A stretch of DNA of 64,000 bases from Rhipicephalus microplus (Eukaryota > Arthropoda > Arachnida > Ixodida > Ixodidae): positions 73,350,508-73,414,507 of the forward strand of contig NC_134707.1 in NCBI RefSeq assembly GCF_043290135.1, written 5' to 3'. The translations under genes and the position numbers were made by a program. Positions 22,040 through 32,736 of the stretch are shown in pieces. Numbering within the stretch: position 1 is the first letter of the stretch; each line of letters starts with the position of its first letter. Under the pieces are notes generated by a model. The model had not been told where the DNA came from. It ran no database searches and was given only the letters and a program-made list of their open reading frames with translations.

Positions 22040-22900
22040 ACGATTTTCATGTCATGACTAGTCAAATATGTTTTTCATAGAGTCATGTTATGGCATGCAA
22101 AGTTTGGTATTGATACCATTATCGAAACGCCCAGGAGAGCTAAAAACTCCCAAGCATTTCCCCGAGGGGGAACATGGTTAACTGCGAATACACGGGGTGA
22201 TGCTATGAGGGGTATTTATTAATTCTCACTAATGTATTTATTATTCACAGTATGGTGCCTTTATGGTGTAATGATTCCTGGGAATCGCAATTTGACCACA
22301 CGGGGGAGTTTACGTTAACTCACTGGCGAATGCCAACGGATTTTAACTTTACTCCCCCTCATGACCCGCTCTCGACGGGAGACAGAGAGAAGGCGGGCGC
22401 GCGAGAGAGAGGGGTGCGTGCGCAACTGCCGAGAGCGAGGAGAGCGGAGGAGTGAGCGAAGGGGGAGGAGATAAGGCGCGTTACTGACACCGATATCAGC
22501 GTCGCGTCCGTGGCTTATTCGGTAGAGCGTCGCGCTGCGGCCCGCCAAGTCCTCTTTCTTTTAAAGATAGAGAAAAGACTGCGGCCACCGCCGACGGCGG
22601 TGGATGGTTTGGGGTCGCTTATAAAGTGTATTCACACTTATAAGTCGTAGGCGGTTAGATAGATAGATACGCGCAAAGTGGCCGAAGTTCGCTAAGAAAT
22701 GCTTCACTTTTAAAAGAACACACGGAAACTTATCTGTGCCTGTCCATCCAAAATGTGAACTTACCAATCTAGCACGCAATCTGGTCTACGTGAAAGGTAA
22801 GCACGCGTCACGGATTGATAAGGTCACGTATTGCATGGCCACATGGGGACAAGTTTTCGTTTCTCCCTTCTTTTTCGTCATTGTGTCCATTTTCAGTTGT
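22040..22900. other. Unassigned, with one tRNA-like fragment
   Basis: There is no gene. At 22508-22552 the plus strand has a tRNA A-box-like stretch (GTGGCTTATTCGGTAGAGCG) without a matching B box, probably the head of another decayed SINE. Confidence 0.4.
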
Positions 22901-22907
22901 TAGTAGC

Positions 22908-23178
22908 AACGCCGACTAAATTGAAAGGCCGAAAGGCTGCCGCAGTGACGTCAGAGGGTGGGGGCCTAGTTACGCCACGAACGCGGCGGAAAGCCTGCGT
23001 TTCGTTCACGTTTTAGGAGAACCAACGCTCCCGCTCTCGCAGCTGCTGGGGCTTGAATGGGCCGAATAAAAGATGTGGAAAAAAAAGTCTTACTGAGCAT
23101 GCTCAGTTGGGCAACTGGTCCCCAAGCTCTGACGTCACTGCGGCAGCCTTTCGGCCTTGAAATTTAGTAGGCGTTGTT
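22908..23178. mobile_element. MITE-like element with about 52-bp TIRs
   Basis: Left arm 22908-22962 and right arm 23127-23178 are inverted copies, near-identical over GGCCGAAAGGCTGCCGCAGT and beyond. About 165 bp lie between them, with no coding content. A perfect 16-bp palindrome (ACTGAGCATGCTCAGT) lies inside at 23092-23107. Confidence 0.75.
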
Positions 23179-23179
23179 A

Positions 23180-24420
23180 GTAGGCGTATGAGATGTCCTG
23201 ACGTCTTTCCTACGTCCGCATCTTGACGCTCTCTCTTTTAGAATGAACACGCACCGACTACCACAGCTCTCTTTCATTCTGAGCCTTAGTAATGTCAGAA
23301 CATGCCCAGGAGTCTCCAAGGGCGCTTTCGTGTGCTCGGCAAGTACTGGCAAATTGTTGCGTGATGACTAAGTGTAAAGAAGGGATGCACATTTGTCCTT
23401 GCCGGAAAAAAAAATTTCCAAGCTCAGTAAATCAATAATGACCGAGTTGCAGTGCCACGCTTACCTGCCCTGCTGTTATTTCTGACTTTGGTGATTATTA
23501 TAAAAAAAAAGCCCTTCGTACTTGCAATTTTCAGCTAAATATATGCGTATTTGTGCTTACGTTCAGTTTTTCGCTTCACTTGGTAGGTCTGATGCTTTTT
23601 TGTTAAAAAGTCTGAAAATCTACCCGAAAAATGTTATTGCCTGGTAGGCAGACCATGTCGAAGAGGGCTTGAGACAGAATGGTGATAACTCCGCACTATT
23701 TTCTCAGCATGCTTATTCAAAAAACCATGGAAGCTAATATTAATACGATTCCTAAATAAAATATATATTCGCACTAAATTCAAGAAATGAGCATGCAAGT
23801 GAAATTTCTGAATGCTATTATGAAATAAGCTTATAGGAGATATTTCTTAACCTTTTGTCACTTATTCTCTTGCACATTAGCTTTCCTAATCAATAAAGAC
23901 ATGTTACATAATATGGTTTCAATTGCAGTTATGGCCCGTCCGAAATTCTATTGCGCCGCGATAGGCTATTGCAGATCGGGCTTCCTGCCTGATAAGTAGG
24001 GAATGCAGGCCTACACTTTGGTTTCTTATAAGGCAAGGCTGCACTGAATTAGCTGTCAATTGCCCCGATACCGCCAATTTATAAATAATTTGGTGACGGG
24101 AGTGGCCATGAGTGCTGGATGAACGATCAAGCGAGCGTGCGCAGCCCAGCGCGCTCCGGTGCAAACAGGACTCGTTTTCGTGACTTAACGTAGCTTCAAT
24201 ATATTTTGTCGAACTCATTCTCAAAGTCGAAAAAAAAGAAAAGCAGGGCAGCTAAGCATGCCACTTGGTTTACTGTGCTTCAAAAAAAGAATTGTTCTTT
24301 TTTTCAGGAAAACCAATTGCGGATCTCTCCTTTCCACTTAGCAGGCAACCATGTATAAATTTTTTAAGGAATTGTAAGAGGTTGACCAGCCATGCTTTCT
24401 TTGATATTACCTTTCCATCA

Positions 24421-24463
<43 letters not shown>

Positions 24464-25170
24464 TTACTATAATAAAACAAATTTAATAGTAAGATCCACA
24501 CTAAAGCGACCATATTTCTTATAAGTCAAAGCGGGCTGAACAGGAGGGGGGCAGTGTGGCATGCCGGAAAGAAGCACATGTCATATAGCTTAAACGAAAA
24601 ATGGCACTTATAATAGCGTAAATTGCGTTAGTATAGAAGTGCTTGGAGTGAACCCAGCAACTCAAATACGTGGGGGCCTCACGAATCAGATGAGCTCCAC
24701 TACCGCGTACAACAGGTAGCAGCAGACGTGAAAGAAAACGACATTAGAGCGAAAGGGCGGGATGTAAACAAAAAGATTGAGGTTGAGTGGCGAAAAAAGA
24801 GGTTGGAGCTGCGGTGCACCATGGCCTGAGGTACCGACTGAATCGAGAATAAGGAGGGAGGCATGAGGTCATTAAAACATCCCCTCAATGGAGTGAAGGT
24901 TTCCAGGCGAATAAATTATGAAAACGCCTTGAAATTTCCAGGCGCAATTCTTAGGCAGCGTATCCACGCTTGAAGGTGAGCGTCTTAACCACATCGATAT
25001 CCGGGCGAGATGGCTGAAGAACCATTTATGGAAGCCATGTGATTGCGTTACTAGGGACGAGGGAGCGAGACCAACACAAAGTGCACAATAGAGAAAGCAT
25101 GAAATACAGCAGGCGGAAGAGGGTAAGAACTCAAGTTAGAAAGAGATAGAGTATCATAACCAGATAGGGC
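23180..25170. other. No recognisable gene
   Basis: Holds an (AAT)n microsatellite at about 24420-24463. No frame in it matches a family I recognise. Confidence 0.5.
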
Positions 25171-25175
25171 TTTTG

Positions 25176-25418
25176 ACTGATATGTAGAGTTTAACGTCTA
25201 AAAACCACAATATGATCTTGTGAGACGCGGTAGTAGAGGGTTCTCGAAATTTATACCACCTGTGATTATTTAAGGTGCTCTCATACTCTCACATCTGAGC
25301 ACACGGGTCTACAGCGTTTACGCCTCCATCAGAAATGCAGCGGTTGGAGCCGGAATTAAATGCCGCGACCTCCAGGTCAACAGCCGAGTACCTTAGGTAC
25401 TAGACCACCGCGGCAGGG
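25176..25418 (-). repeat. tRNA-derived SINE copy 3
   Basis: Family blocks are present but diverged. The tRNA-like head at the right end reads on the minus strand and keeps the A-box TGGTCTAGT. Confidence 0.85.
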
Positions 25419-25823
25419 CATAAAAGGTTGCCGGGCAAACTGACAGCCACTGCAAGTTGGAATTCACTAAAAACCGCCACAAAACAGCGTCCCGAAAGCA
25501 GTCAAGTAGGCGCGAAAGTGGGACCACCGCTGCAAAACTGAGACGCGTCTCACGTAAATCGAAACATCTGGTCACTCTATGCCATGCAAGTTGGAACGTT
25601 TCACTAAAACAATATCCACGAAAGCAAGCCTGCAGTCTCAAAAATAAAGACAATAAAGTCCATACTTACATGACATGGCGAGTTGAAAAGCTTCGTGGAC
25701 AAAATGGAGTCTGGAGAAAAGCACCTGCGTTTCTTCGGGAGCGTCGCAGTTTCAACCACGAAATAAAACCCACGTTGTTGTTGACAAGAGCACTGGTTCA
25801 TGCGGTGACGAACGATATGACAA

Positions 25824-25986
25824 CGTACTTGAACTGGTATAGCGCATTACGGGGAAGAAGAAACGGCCGAGCAGACCGACACAAGAGGACAGAGCGCTAA
25901 CTCAGGAAGTTAGCGCTCTGTCCTCTTGTGTCGGTCTGCTCGGCCGTTTCTTCTTCCCCGTAATGCGCTATACCAGTTCAAGTACG
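25824..25986. repeat. Perfect 79-bp inverted repeat, 5-nt spacer
   Basis: Arm 25824-25902 is the exact reverse complement of 25908-25986. The spacer is CAGGA. Pairing stops cleanly beyond both outer ends. No coding content. Confidence 0.97.
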
Positions 25987-26376
25987 ACGAACCAACTCGC
26001 CCAATCTTCAACACTCGTGGATATGACAACGACGATGGAGAAAGCGGTTATGGCAAGCGTAAGCCACAAAAAATGTAATACAAATCGTGAAGAAAAAAAG
26101 TTTGAACCTAAGCACCAGAACAGAGACTGCAGACTGCGCAAGTGTGCCAGACAACACTGGGAGACAGAGAAACAATGCCAACCAGTGTGGCGCCGCCTAG
26201 AGTCAGCACCTCGAGTTATACAGGAATAGCCGGATCGCACGCGCTGCCTCTGGTATGACGTCATCGTGTACTCGGGCTTGTCAGTCTCTGCTTCTGCTGA
26301 GATACGACGTGCTTCAGTGCTTTTTTTAAAGATGATAGTTTTTCTTTGGGAACTTCAACAGAAAAATTTTGGGTTA

Positions 26377-26396
26377 TCTGTCTGTCTGCCTGTCTC

Positions 26397-26457
<61 letters not shown>

Positions 26458-26469
26458 ATATTTGTCTGT
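26377..26469. repeat. (CTGT)n microsatellite
   Basis: A run of CTGT tetramers, nearly pure in the middle. Confidence 0.95.
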
Positions 26470-26730
26470 TTGTCCGCCTTAACGATACCTTAAACGGCAC
26501 CAAGCGGCCAACCCTATCCACAGCGCCCACCAATATTGCTCAAGGTTTGGCGTTCATAGCTGTGCGATTATCAATTGAAAAGCAATTATTGCGCATATCT
26601 GAGGCGCCACAACAACGCTTCGATGTTTCCTATGTCTGCCTTTTTACTAGAAGAGGCACACACAAATGACTCTAAGGAATGTAGCGTTTATTCGCGCTGC
26701 GCTGACAGTGCAACGCGATGCTCAAAAAAA

Positions 26731-26830
26731 ATGCCGCCATATCCACGAAGTGAATGATGATGAGTGGGCGAAGCTCCAGAGGTAAACCTGGTAAACCATG
26801 AATCCTCCGTACATTTTGCCCACACGATTT
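26731..26830. repeat. Dispersed repeat, copy 1
   Basis: Contains CACGAAGTGAATGATGATGA and, further on, AATCCTCCGTACAT. A shorter relative is at 37072-37165. The family is unnamed here. Confidence 0.6.
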
Positions 26831-26980
26831 TATTGCAATGCTCCCCCTAGCGTACGTCGCCGCACTATATGGAACAATGACACGCGCCATATGTGGCATC
26901 ATTCCTATTTTATAACACCTCGCATCTTTCATAATCAACTACACGTACCGCCGTCTAGTTTATAACATCTTGCATCTTTT

Positions 26981-27119
26981 GGACGGACGGACGGACGGAC
27001 GGACGGACGGACGGACGGACGGACGGATGGATGGATGGATGGATGGATGGATGGATGGATGGATGGATGGATGGATGAATGGATGGATGGATGGATGGAC
27101 GGACGGATGGACGGATGGA
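26981..27119. repeat. (GGAC)n(GGAT)n microsatellite
   Basis: GGAC tetramers pass into GGAT tetramers with a few interruptions. Confidence 0.95.
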
Positions 27120-27234
27120 TATGGCTGTACCCTTTAGATCGGGCGGTGGCTAGCGTAATACTTAGAACTAAACGAGAGGTGGCTACATAATGGGGACGCA
27201 CAGCCCACGCCTTAAGGAGCTTCGCTCCTAAAAG

Positions 27235-27556
27235 GTGTTTCCAATGCTTTGCTACGACGTCATGGTGGTGGCACCTGCCTGCCGCTTTGCTTTCTACACC
27301 TTGTCACCTCCGAGACTGGCGCGCATCTTTCTCCGCGGGCTGCACGCCTTTGTTTCCGAAGATAACTGCCAGTTGGCCCTTGTGTCTAACGTGCCTAGAT
27401 GCGCTCGTTCGCCTCCACCACACGCTCGAGGCACTCTAACGTAGTGCCTGCAGAATACCAATCACCGCTTTTCTTGCGCACAACATCAAATAAACGTTTT
27501 GTTCACTCTCTCTAGACGCAGGACTATCGTCTTTTGACGACATCTACAGTGTAACA
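27235..27556 (+). repeat. LTR-like 3' part (uncertain)
   Basis: AATAAA near 27491 is followed about 60 bp later by CTACAGTGTAACA, the profile of an LTR R-U5 end. No internal retroelement sequence adjoins, so it could also be host 3' UTR. Confidence 0.3.
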
Positions 27557-28025
27557 TGTGGATTCGGGCCAATTTTTTTTGGATAGAGGACGCATAGATT
27601 TGATTGTTTTATGCATTCTCATGTAATTCTGGTCGATCACTGAACTCGGTGAGGTGGCGCGCATAAGGCGTTAGAGGGCCACATTTCGAAGGAGACAAAG
27701 TGCAAGCACACGTGTTTACCGCAATATTGTGCAAGTTCGAGAATTGGAAATCGTCAACAATTTAACGGACGCTTCACTCTGCGGTACAACGCGGCATCAC
27801 ATCGCAGTTTCGGCCCGTTCTATTCCTAAAACAGAGTATATTTATCATTAGGTCGACTGTATTGCGAAATACCCCTGTTTCTGTGCGCACCGTAAGTGGG
27901 AATATTGGACGCGCTAGGTATTCCAAGAAGTTAACAGTTACTCAAAAAACAGGTTCAATAAATGAGTTTTACTCAGTATTACACAGTTGTATGCTGAAGT
28001 AAAATGAAAATTCATATTCTCTCAG

Positions 28026-28049
28026 CACACTATATATATATATATAGTG
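28026..28049. repeat. 24-bp perfect palindrome around (TA)n
   Basis: CACAC, then seven TA units, then GTGTG. Confidence 0.9.
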
Positions 28050-28210
28050 TGAGCGCAGTCACCGACTGTTCTTTATCAATTGGACGTTTCGTCATCATTT
28101 GTATAATTTCCTCATCTGTAGATATCATCATCAGTGTGTGCCAGCTCGATCTCGCCTCGAATAAAGTTCTTCCTCATAAGTGGTGGAGGTGCTGGGCGCA
28201 GTCACCATAT
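28050..28210 (+). repeat. Orphan gypsy LTR tail with primer-binding site
   Basis: AATAAAG near 28160 is followed by TGGTGGAGGTGCTGGG at 28181-28196. That is the same primer-binding signature found after the LTRs of elements B and D. The fragment is bounded by direct repeats GCGCAGTCACC (28051-28061 and 28196-28206), each next to a (TA)n run. Confidence 0.55.
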
Positions 28211-28229
28211 ATATATATATAAGTACGTG

Positions 28230-31200
28230 TGCGTAGTGAATTCCTCCCTACACATAGCACGGGGTTTGTCATTCTGCTTTTGCTACCTTGTGGCAGGATA
28301 GCCCCGCAACTATTCGAGATGGCTGTACAACACTCGTGTATTTATCAGAACACGCTGCGGGGCAGAGTGGCTGCCCCTGTGCCTGAAATGAAACGGCGCT
28401 TTTTACCGTAGTATAATAGAAGATATTAAAAAAGAATACCCAAAGTACAAAAAGTGAATGTATTTCATTCGAAAGAAGAAAGGTTAAACTTAGTAGCTGG
28501 AAAATGTCACATAGATAATTTCAGACCTGCTCACTGTTTCAGGCGTCAGTTCGGACGCCACTCCGTTTAGAACGGTGTGTTTCACTGCCCAGAGGTGCCG
28601 ACGCTTGCTCTCGTCGTTACACAGACATGGATTGCCAAGCCCGCTGAACGTTTTCAAGAAGACCATCTTTTTCGGTGCCAGTGAACTGCAGCTTAGATAT
28701 GTGATGCGTTTTGTGCACTGGATATTTTCAATCTGTACCGCTACCAATCCCAACGGTTGGGCGATGTTGCGTGGCGAATGTTTGCGGCAAAGAGACCGAA
28801 GTTGCGGATGTTCTCATTTCTCAAGGACAACCGAACAACGACGTGGAAGCGTGTCGTTTGTCAACCTGACGGCGACATTCATTTTCTTTGTGACACTGAG
28901 GTACGTGTGTCCGTACTGCATATTTCTAGGTCGTTCCGATGGCCCCATCGCCACGATGTTCCGTTCTTGCTATAAAATAAAGGTGTAATGTGTGCTTATA
29001 AATTCTTGGTGTACGCCTTGGCATTAAAATATAGAACGCGCGTAGCAGCATGTTTCAGAATAGGCATTTTTCTTTCAGCGGCGGTAAACATTTTGCTTTT
29101 GGCGATTAGCATCGTGTACTGCTTGCGTAGCCACCGTTTACTTGGTTGATAAAAAGGAAAGGAATGCTGTTGCATTGCATTAGCGCATCGGTTTTGTGCA
29201 TCGTATTTTCTTGCCGGTGTTCTATCTACTTTATTGTGGTATTATAATTTAGCCCCTGTCTCGTCCGCACCTTAAATATGTCTTTAAATATGTTTCCTTG
29301 GAATGTGGATGCCTGCAAACAATTACGGTAATACGCTTTCTTAAATGATTCTCGTGTGTGTGAGCTCTACTTAAAGCTCAAATAGTTAAGAACCACTGCC
29401 AAAAGTATACTGATCTATTAATCGGCCGTGCAGTAGAAGCACCCACCGAACTTCGCGTTTTAACAGATACCCAGTACTAGCACTTTTCTCAAGTCGTAAG
29501 TTACGTGACCGACTTCGCACCAATGCCAGAGGGGCCAGAGCAAAAGAGGAAACGCCACTCTTTGAGCTGGTCCCGAGAAATTTTTGTGAAACAATGAATA
29601 TTCTTTTCCCTTGCAATGATGATCACCCTGATAGTACGATGAAAAACATACTCTAAGCGGCAGCACACACTCTCCTCATTACCTACGTGTGTATGAAGGC
29701 AGATGTTCGAAAGAGTAGAAACGAAACGGTTGAAATTTCTTAAATGAGTAAGAACAATTTTTCTACGTGTTCTAGATAGTGTGCGTGCGTGTGTGAGTGC
29801 GTGCGTGAGTGAAGTGAAGACTGGATAAAATTTATCTAATTTGTTTCGTCACTTTGTTGGTCCATGAAATTTAGCTCTTAAGGATCCACATCGCGTATGA
29901 TAGGGCACAATTTTTGACAGTGTGTGTAAAAAATGGCTCACAAGTGAATCTCCAAACGCTTTCAAGGGCAGCACATTACTTAAAGCAGTGCCTTTTTTTT
30001 TACCCAAAAGGCAGAATAAAGCTATTAGGCATCTAAAACTCGGCACGAACGCTTTAAATTTAATGGGAGACGATGATGGGTGGCAATAGGCTAACAGCCT
30101 CATGTAGTAAGCGTGCTCGTACGGGCAAAACAAGTATGTCACATGGTCGCGATGGCAGTGAGCAGGCCTGATATTATTTTTTTGTGTCATTGAGCTGGCA
30201 CATGGTATTATTCGCGCCTGCCTTATCTCGTTGCTGCGTTCACCTAGGAAACCAGCGGGCAGGCGTCGCGACTTAGCGCGCCGCCTCACCCGCGCACGCA
30301 AGCACTGTTGATCGGCAGCGGCGCGTGTTTGAAAGAGCATCGAAAAGGGGGAGATCAGTAATGCAAAAACAAGAAGCAGCCCTTCACAACAGGAAGCAAT
30401 GTATGCCGCCAGTGTAGTTCGGGAAGGTTCGCTTACGGACAGGCGATGTAAAATGCAATTTCTATTGCACTGACCTCTGAAATAATGTTGCGTTGTTTGA
30501 CTAAGGAAACTACATCCGAATATTAAAACAAGCTATGATGTACTCGTAGTCGGGTAGTTTTATAAGTAAGGCATACTTTATTTGTTCCTACTGTGCTTTT
30601 AGCAAAATTCGGGAGGGATGAAAAACACAATGAAGAGATTTTTTCACCAACAGAACCACCTAATTGCATTAGGCAGTGCTAAATTCAGACGAAATTCTTT
30701 TTGGCAGTCTAGGTACGCCCGAAGGATCGGTATTTTCGCTGTTTCTATTTAACATAGTCGTAACAGGCTTACAATTTAAGTACCCGATCTGAAAAGAAAA
30801 TGAAGCACTATTGTAGCCTTTCGTTACCAGCTGTACCTGCAGGTAGAATAAGGAATTAATTTCACAACAGTCAGTTTCTCAGAGACAGCTAGTATTAGCG
30901 CTATGCGTAACCGCGAAACATATTTAGATGATGCTTGACTAACAGCCACAATACAGCCAATGAAAAAAAAAACAATCGGGCGTGTAAAAGATACTCAGAA
31001 TTTCAAGACCATGAGGGTTGTTTATTGTGCCAATGTTAAAGGAGGGGAGGGAGGTGCCGGAACCTTTTTTTTTGTTTTTTTATGGTGCGTTTAAGACAAG
31101 CACCGAGAACCGAAGCAGTTTTTTAGCTCAGAATACAATCCGCACATTGACCTATTACGCAATCACATCCCACTCCTCAAGGCGAAGCTTAGGCGCTAGC

Positions 31201-31350
31201 CGAGTTTTATTTGGTATTACGCTTAGAAACAATGCGCCACATAAAACACAAGAACTAAAGTGATTTCGTGTATCGGGCGGACACTATTATTCCTTAAAGG
31301 GTGGCCTTGTGTCAGTGCTCCTTCTAACCAATTATTAATAACAATTGTAG
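28230..31350. other. No recognisable gene
   Basis: One open frame of 137 codons (28575-28988, plus) has no motif I recognise and no clear coding bias. A (GTGC/GTGA)-rich tract lies at about 29780-29815. Nothing else can be supported. Confidence 0.45.
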
Positions 31351-31555
31351 AGAAAACCACCATATTATTATGAGAGCCAAAGTAGGAGAGGGTCTGGAAA
31401 GCTTCGAGCACCCGCGGTTCTTTAACGTGCATCTAAACCTAAGCGCACGGGCATCGAGCATTTTCGCCTTCATCTAAAATGCGACGTTCAGGATTCAATC
31501 TCGGGACCTTCTGGTCAGAAGTCGATTGCCTTAGCCACTAGACCACCGTGGCAGG
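31351..31555 (-). repeat. tRNA-derived SINE copy 4 (5' end of body lost)
   Basis: Diverged copy. The tRNA-like head at the right end still has CCACTAGACCACCG (the A-box region on the minus strand) and a partial B box. Confidence 0.8.
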
Positions 31556-32637
31556 TTTCCTATAACCTAGCACCAAACAGTTCAGAGCGCCAAAGCGGAC
31601 AAAATTTTGTTTCCACGCTTGTTAAAAAGGTGCAAGTTCATTGGGTGGACGCCGTTATCGCCCCATTCTATCCCTTTTTCGTGAACACATAAAAGGAATG
31701 GACATCACTTCGCTTGAATTTTAGTATATGTTTTTTTCGTACGGTTTTGTCGGTATGATACCCCACGTGGGCAAAAAGGCAACATTGTGTAGATGCGAAA
31801 AAGCACGCGATAATTTTTTCACCGTTGACGGCGTTGACACTGGCGCTCGTCGCGGCTTTGCGCAGGATACAAATCTGCGGAGGCACTAAGCACGCAATGA
31901 TGAACCGGTTTTTCCTACTGGAACAAACCAATCACTGATAATGGTGAATAAGAGGCAGAATACTCTGATTCGACACACAGACTTGTAGTATAACAGCTGT
32001 TAACGCGCAGGCTGCCAATTTTTATTGTTACACAACGCACAGAATAAACCTCCCACCGGCAATACCATGAAAATCAAGTTCCAGTGCTATATATACGGTG
32101 TGGCCAGCGAAAGTATGTGCAGCGTGAGCAGTCGTTTCTTCAGCCAAAAAACTCGCTAGCAGATGCTGCCTGGGTCAGCATTGTGAGATTGAAGTCCGAA
32201 AAGTGTAGGAGAGGGAACACGCATGCGCAGTTGAATGTGGACTCCACCGGATCAAGCTTGCTCATAAGATGCTTCACATCTAAAGGTTTTCACTTTCAGA
32301 TGTTATTCGTTCAGGGTGATACACCAACGGAAGCTGCATAATATATACATCGACTCTGGCCGCTGCAGTAGTGACTAGCTCTAGCTGGGCAAAAGAAAAA
32401 TTGATGTTTCTTAAGACCAATGTGATGCTTCAGCACCAATCACCGTATTCTCGTTAATACTCAAAATTGACCATTTCAAGAGTACTTCTATGAAAACGCT
32501 GAGAGTTTCGTCAAGCAGCAAATGGAGTTTGTGATTTCTTCGAAGGTAATCACCACCGAATCCCCGACAGGGTTTTTGAGTGAGCTGAAGAAAGTTTATG
32601 CCATGTGGCTCAAATATATGTATATGTTTATATGTTG
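31556..32637. other. No recognisable gene
   Basis: Short unassignable frames only. Confidence 0.45.
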
Positions 32638-32736
32638 CGTACCTACTCTTACTACTGTTTCGGCCTCAATAGAGGAATCGCGATTCCAAATAGCGATTCC
32701 TCTATTGAGGCCGAAGCAATAGTAAAAGTAGGTACG
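32638..32736. repeat. 44-bp inverted repeat, 11-nt spacer
   Basis: Arms 32638-32681 and 32693-32736 pair with three mismatches. The inner 24 bp of each arm are perfect. Confidence 0.93.

Noticed and set aside
20700..22040. CRISPR-like array, from regular repeat spacing
   Set aside because: The units are about 150 bp, diverged and contiguous, with no short repeat and unique spacer pattern. It is a satellite.
22508..22552. Possible tRNA gene
   Set aside because: A-box-like half only. The 3' half lacks a T-arm, so it is more likely a SINE remnant.
26261..26533. Open frames over the CTGT microsatellite
   Set aside because: Low-complexity translation of a tetranucleotide repeat.
26935..27201. 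[12 protein letters not shown] frame
   Set aside because: Translation of the GGAT/GGAC microsatellite.
28575..28988. 137-codon open frame on the plus strand
   Set aside because: No motif, no splice or start context that stands out, and overlapping frames on the same strand are similarly open.
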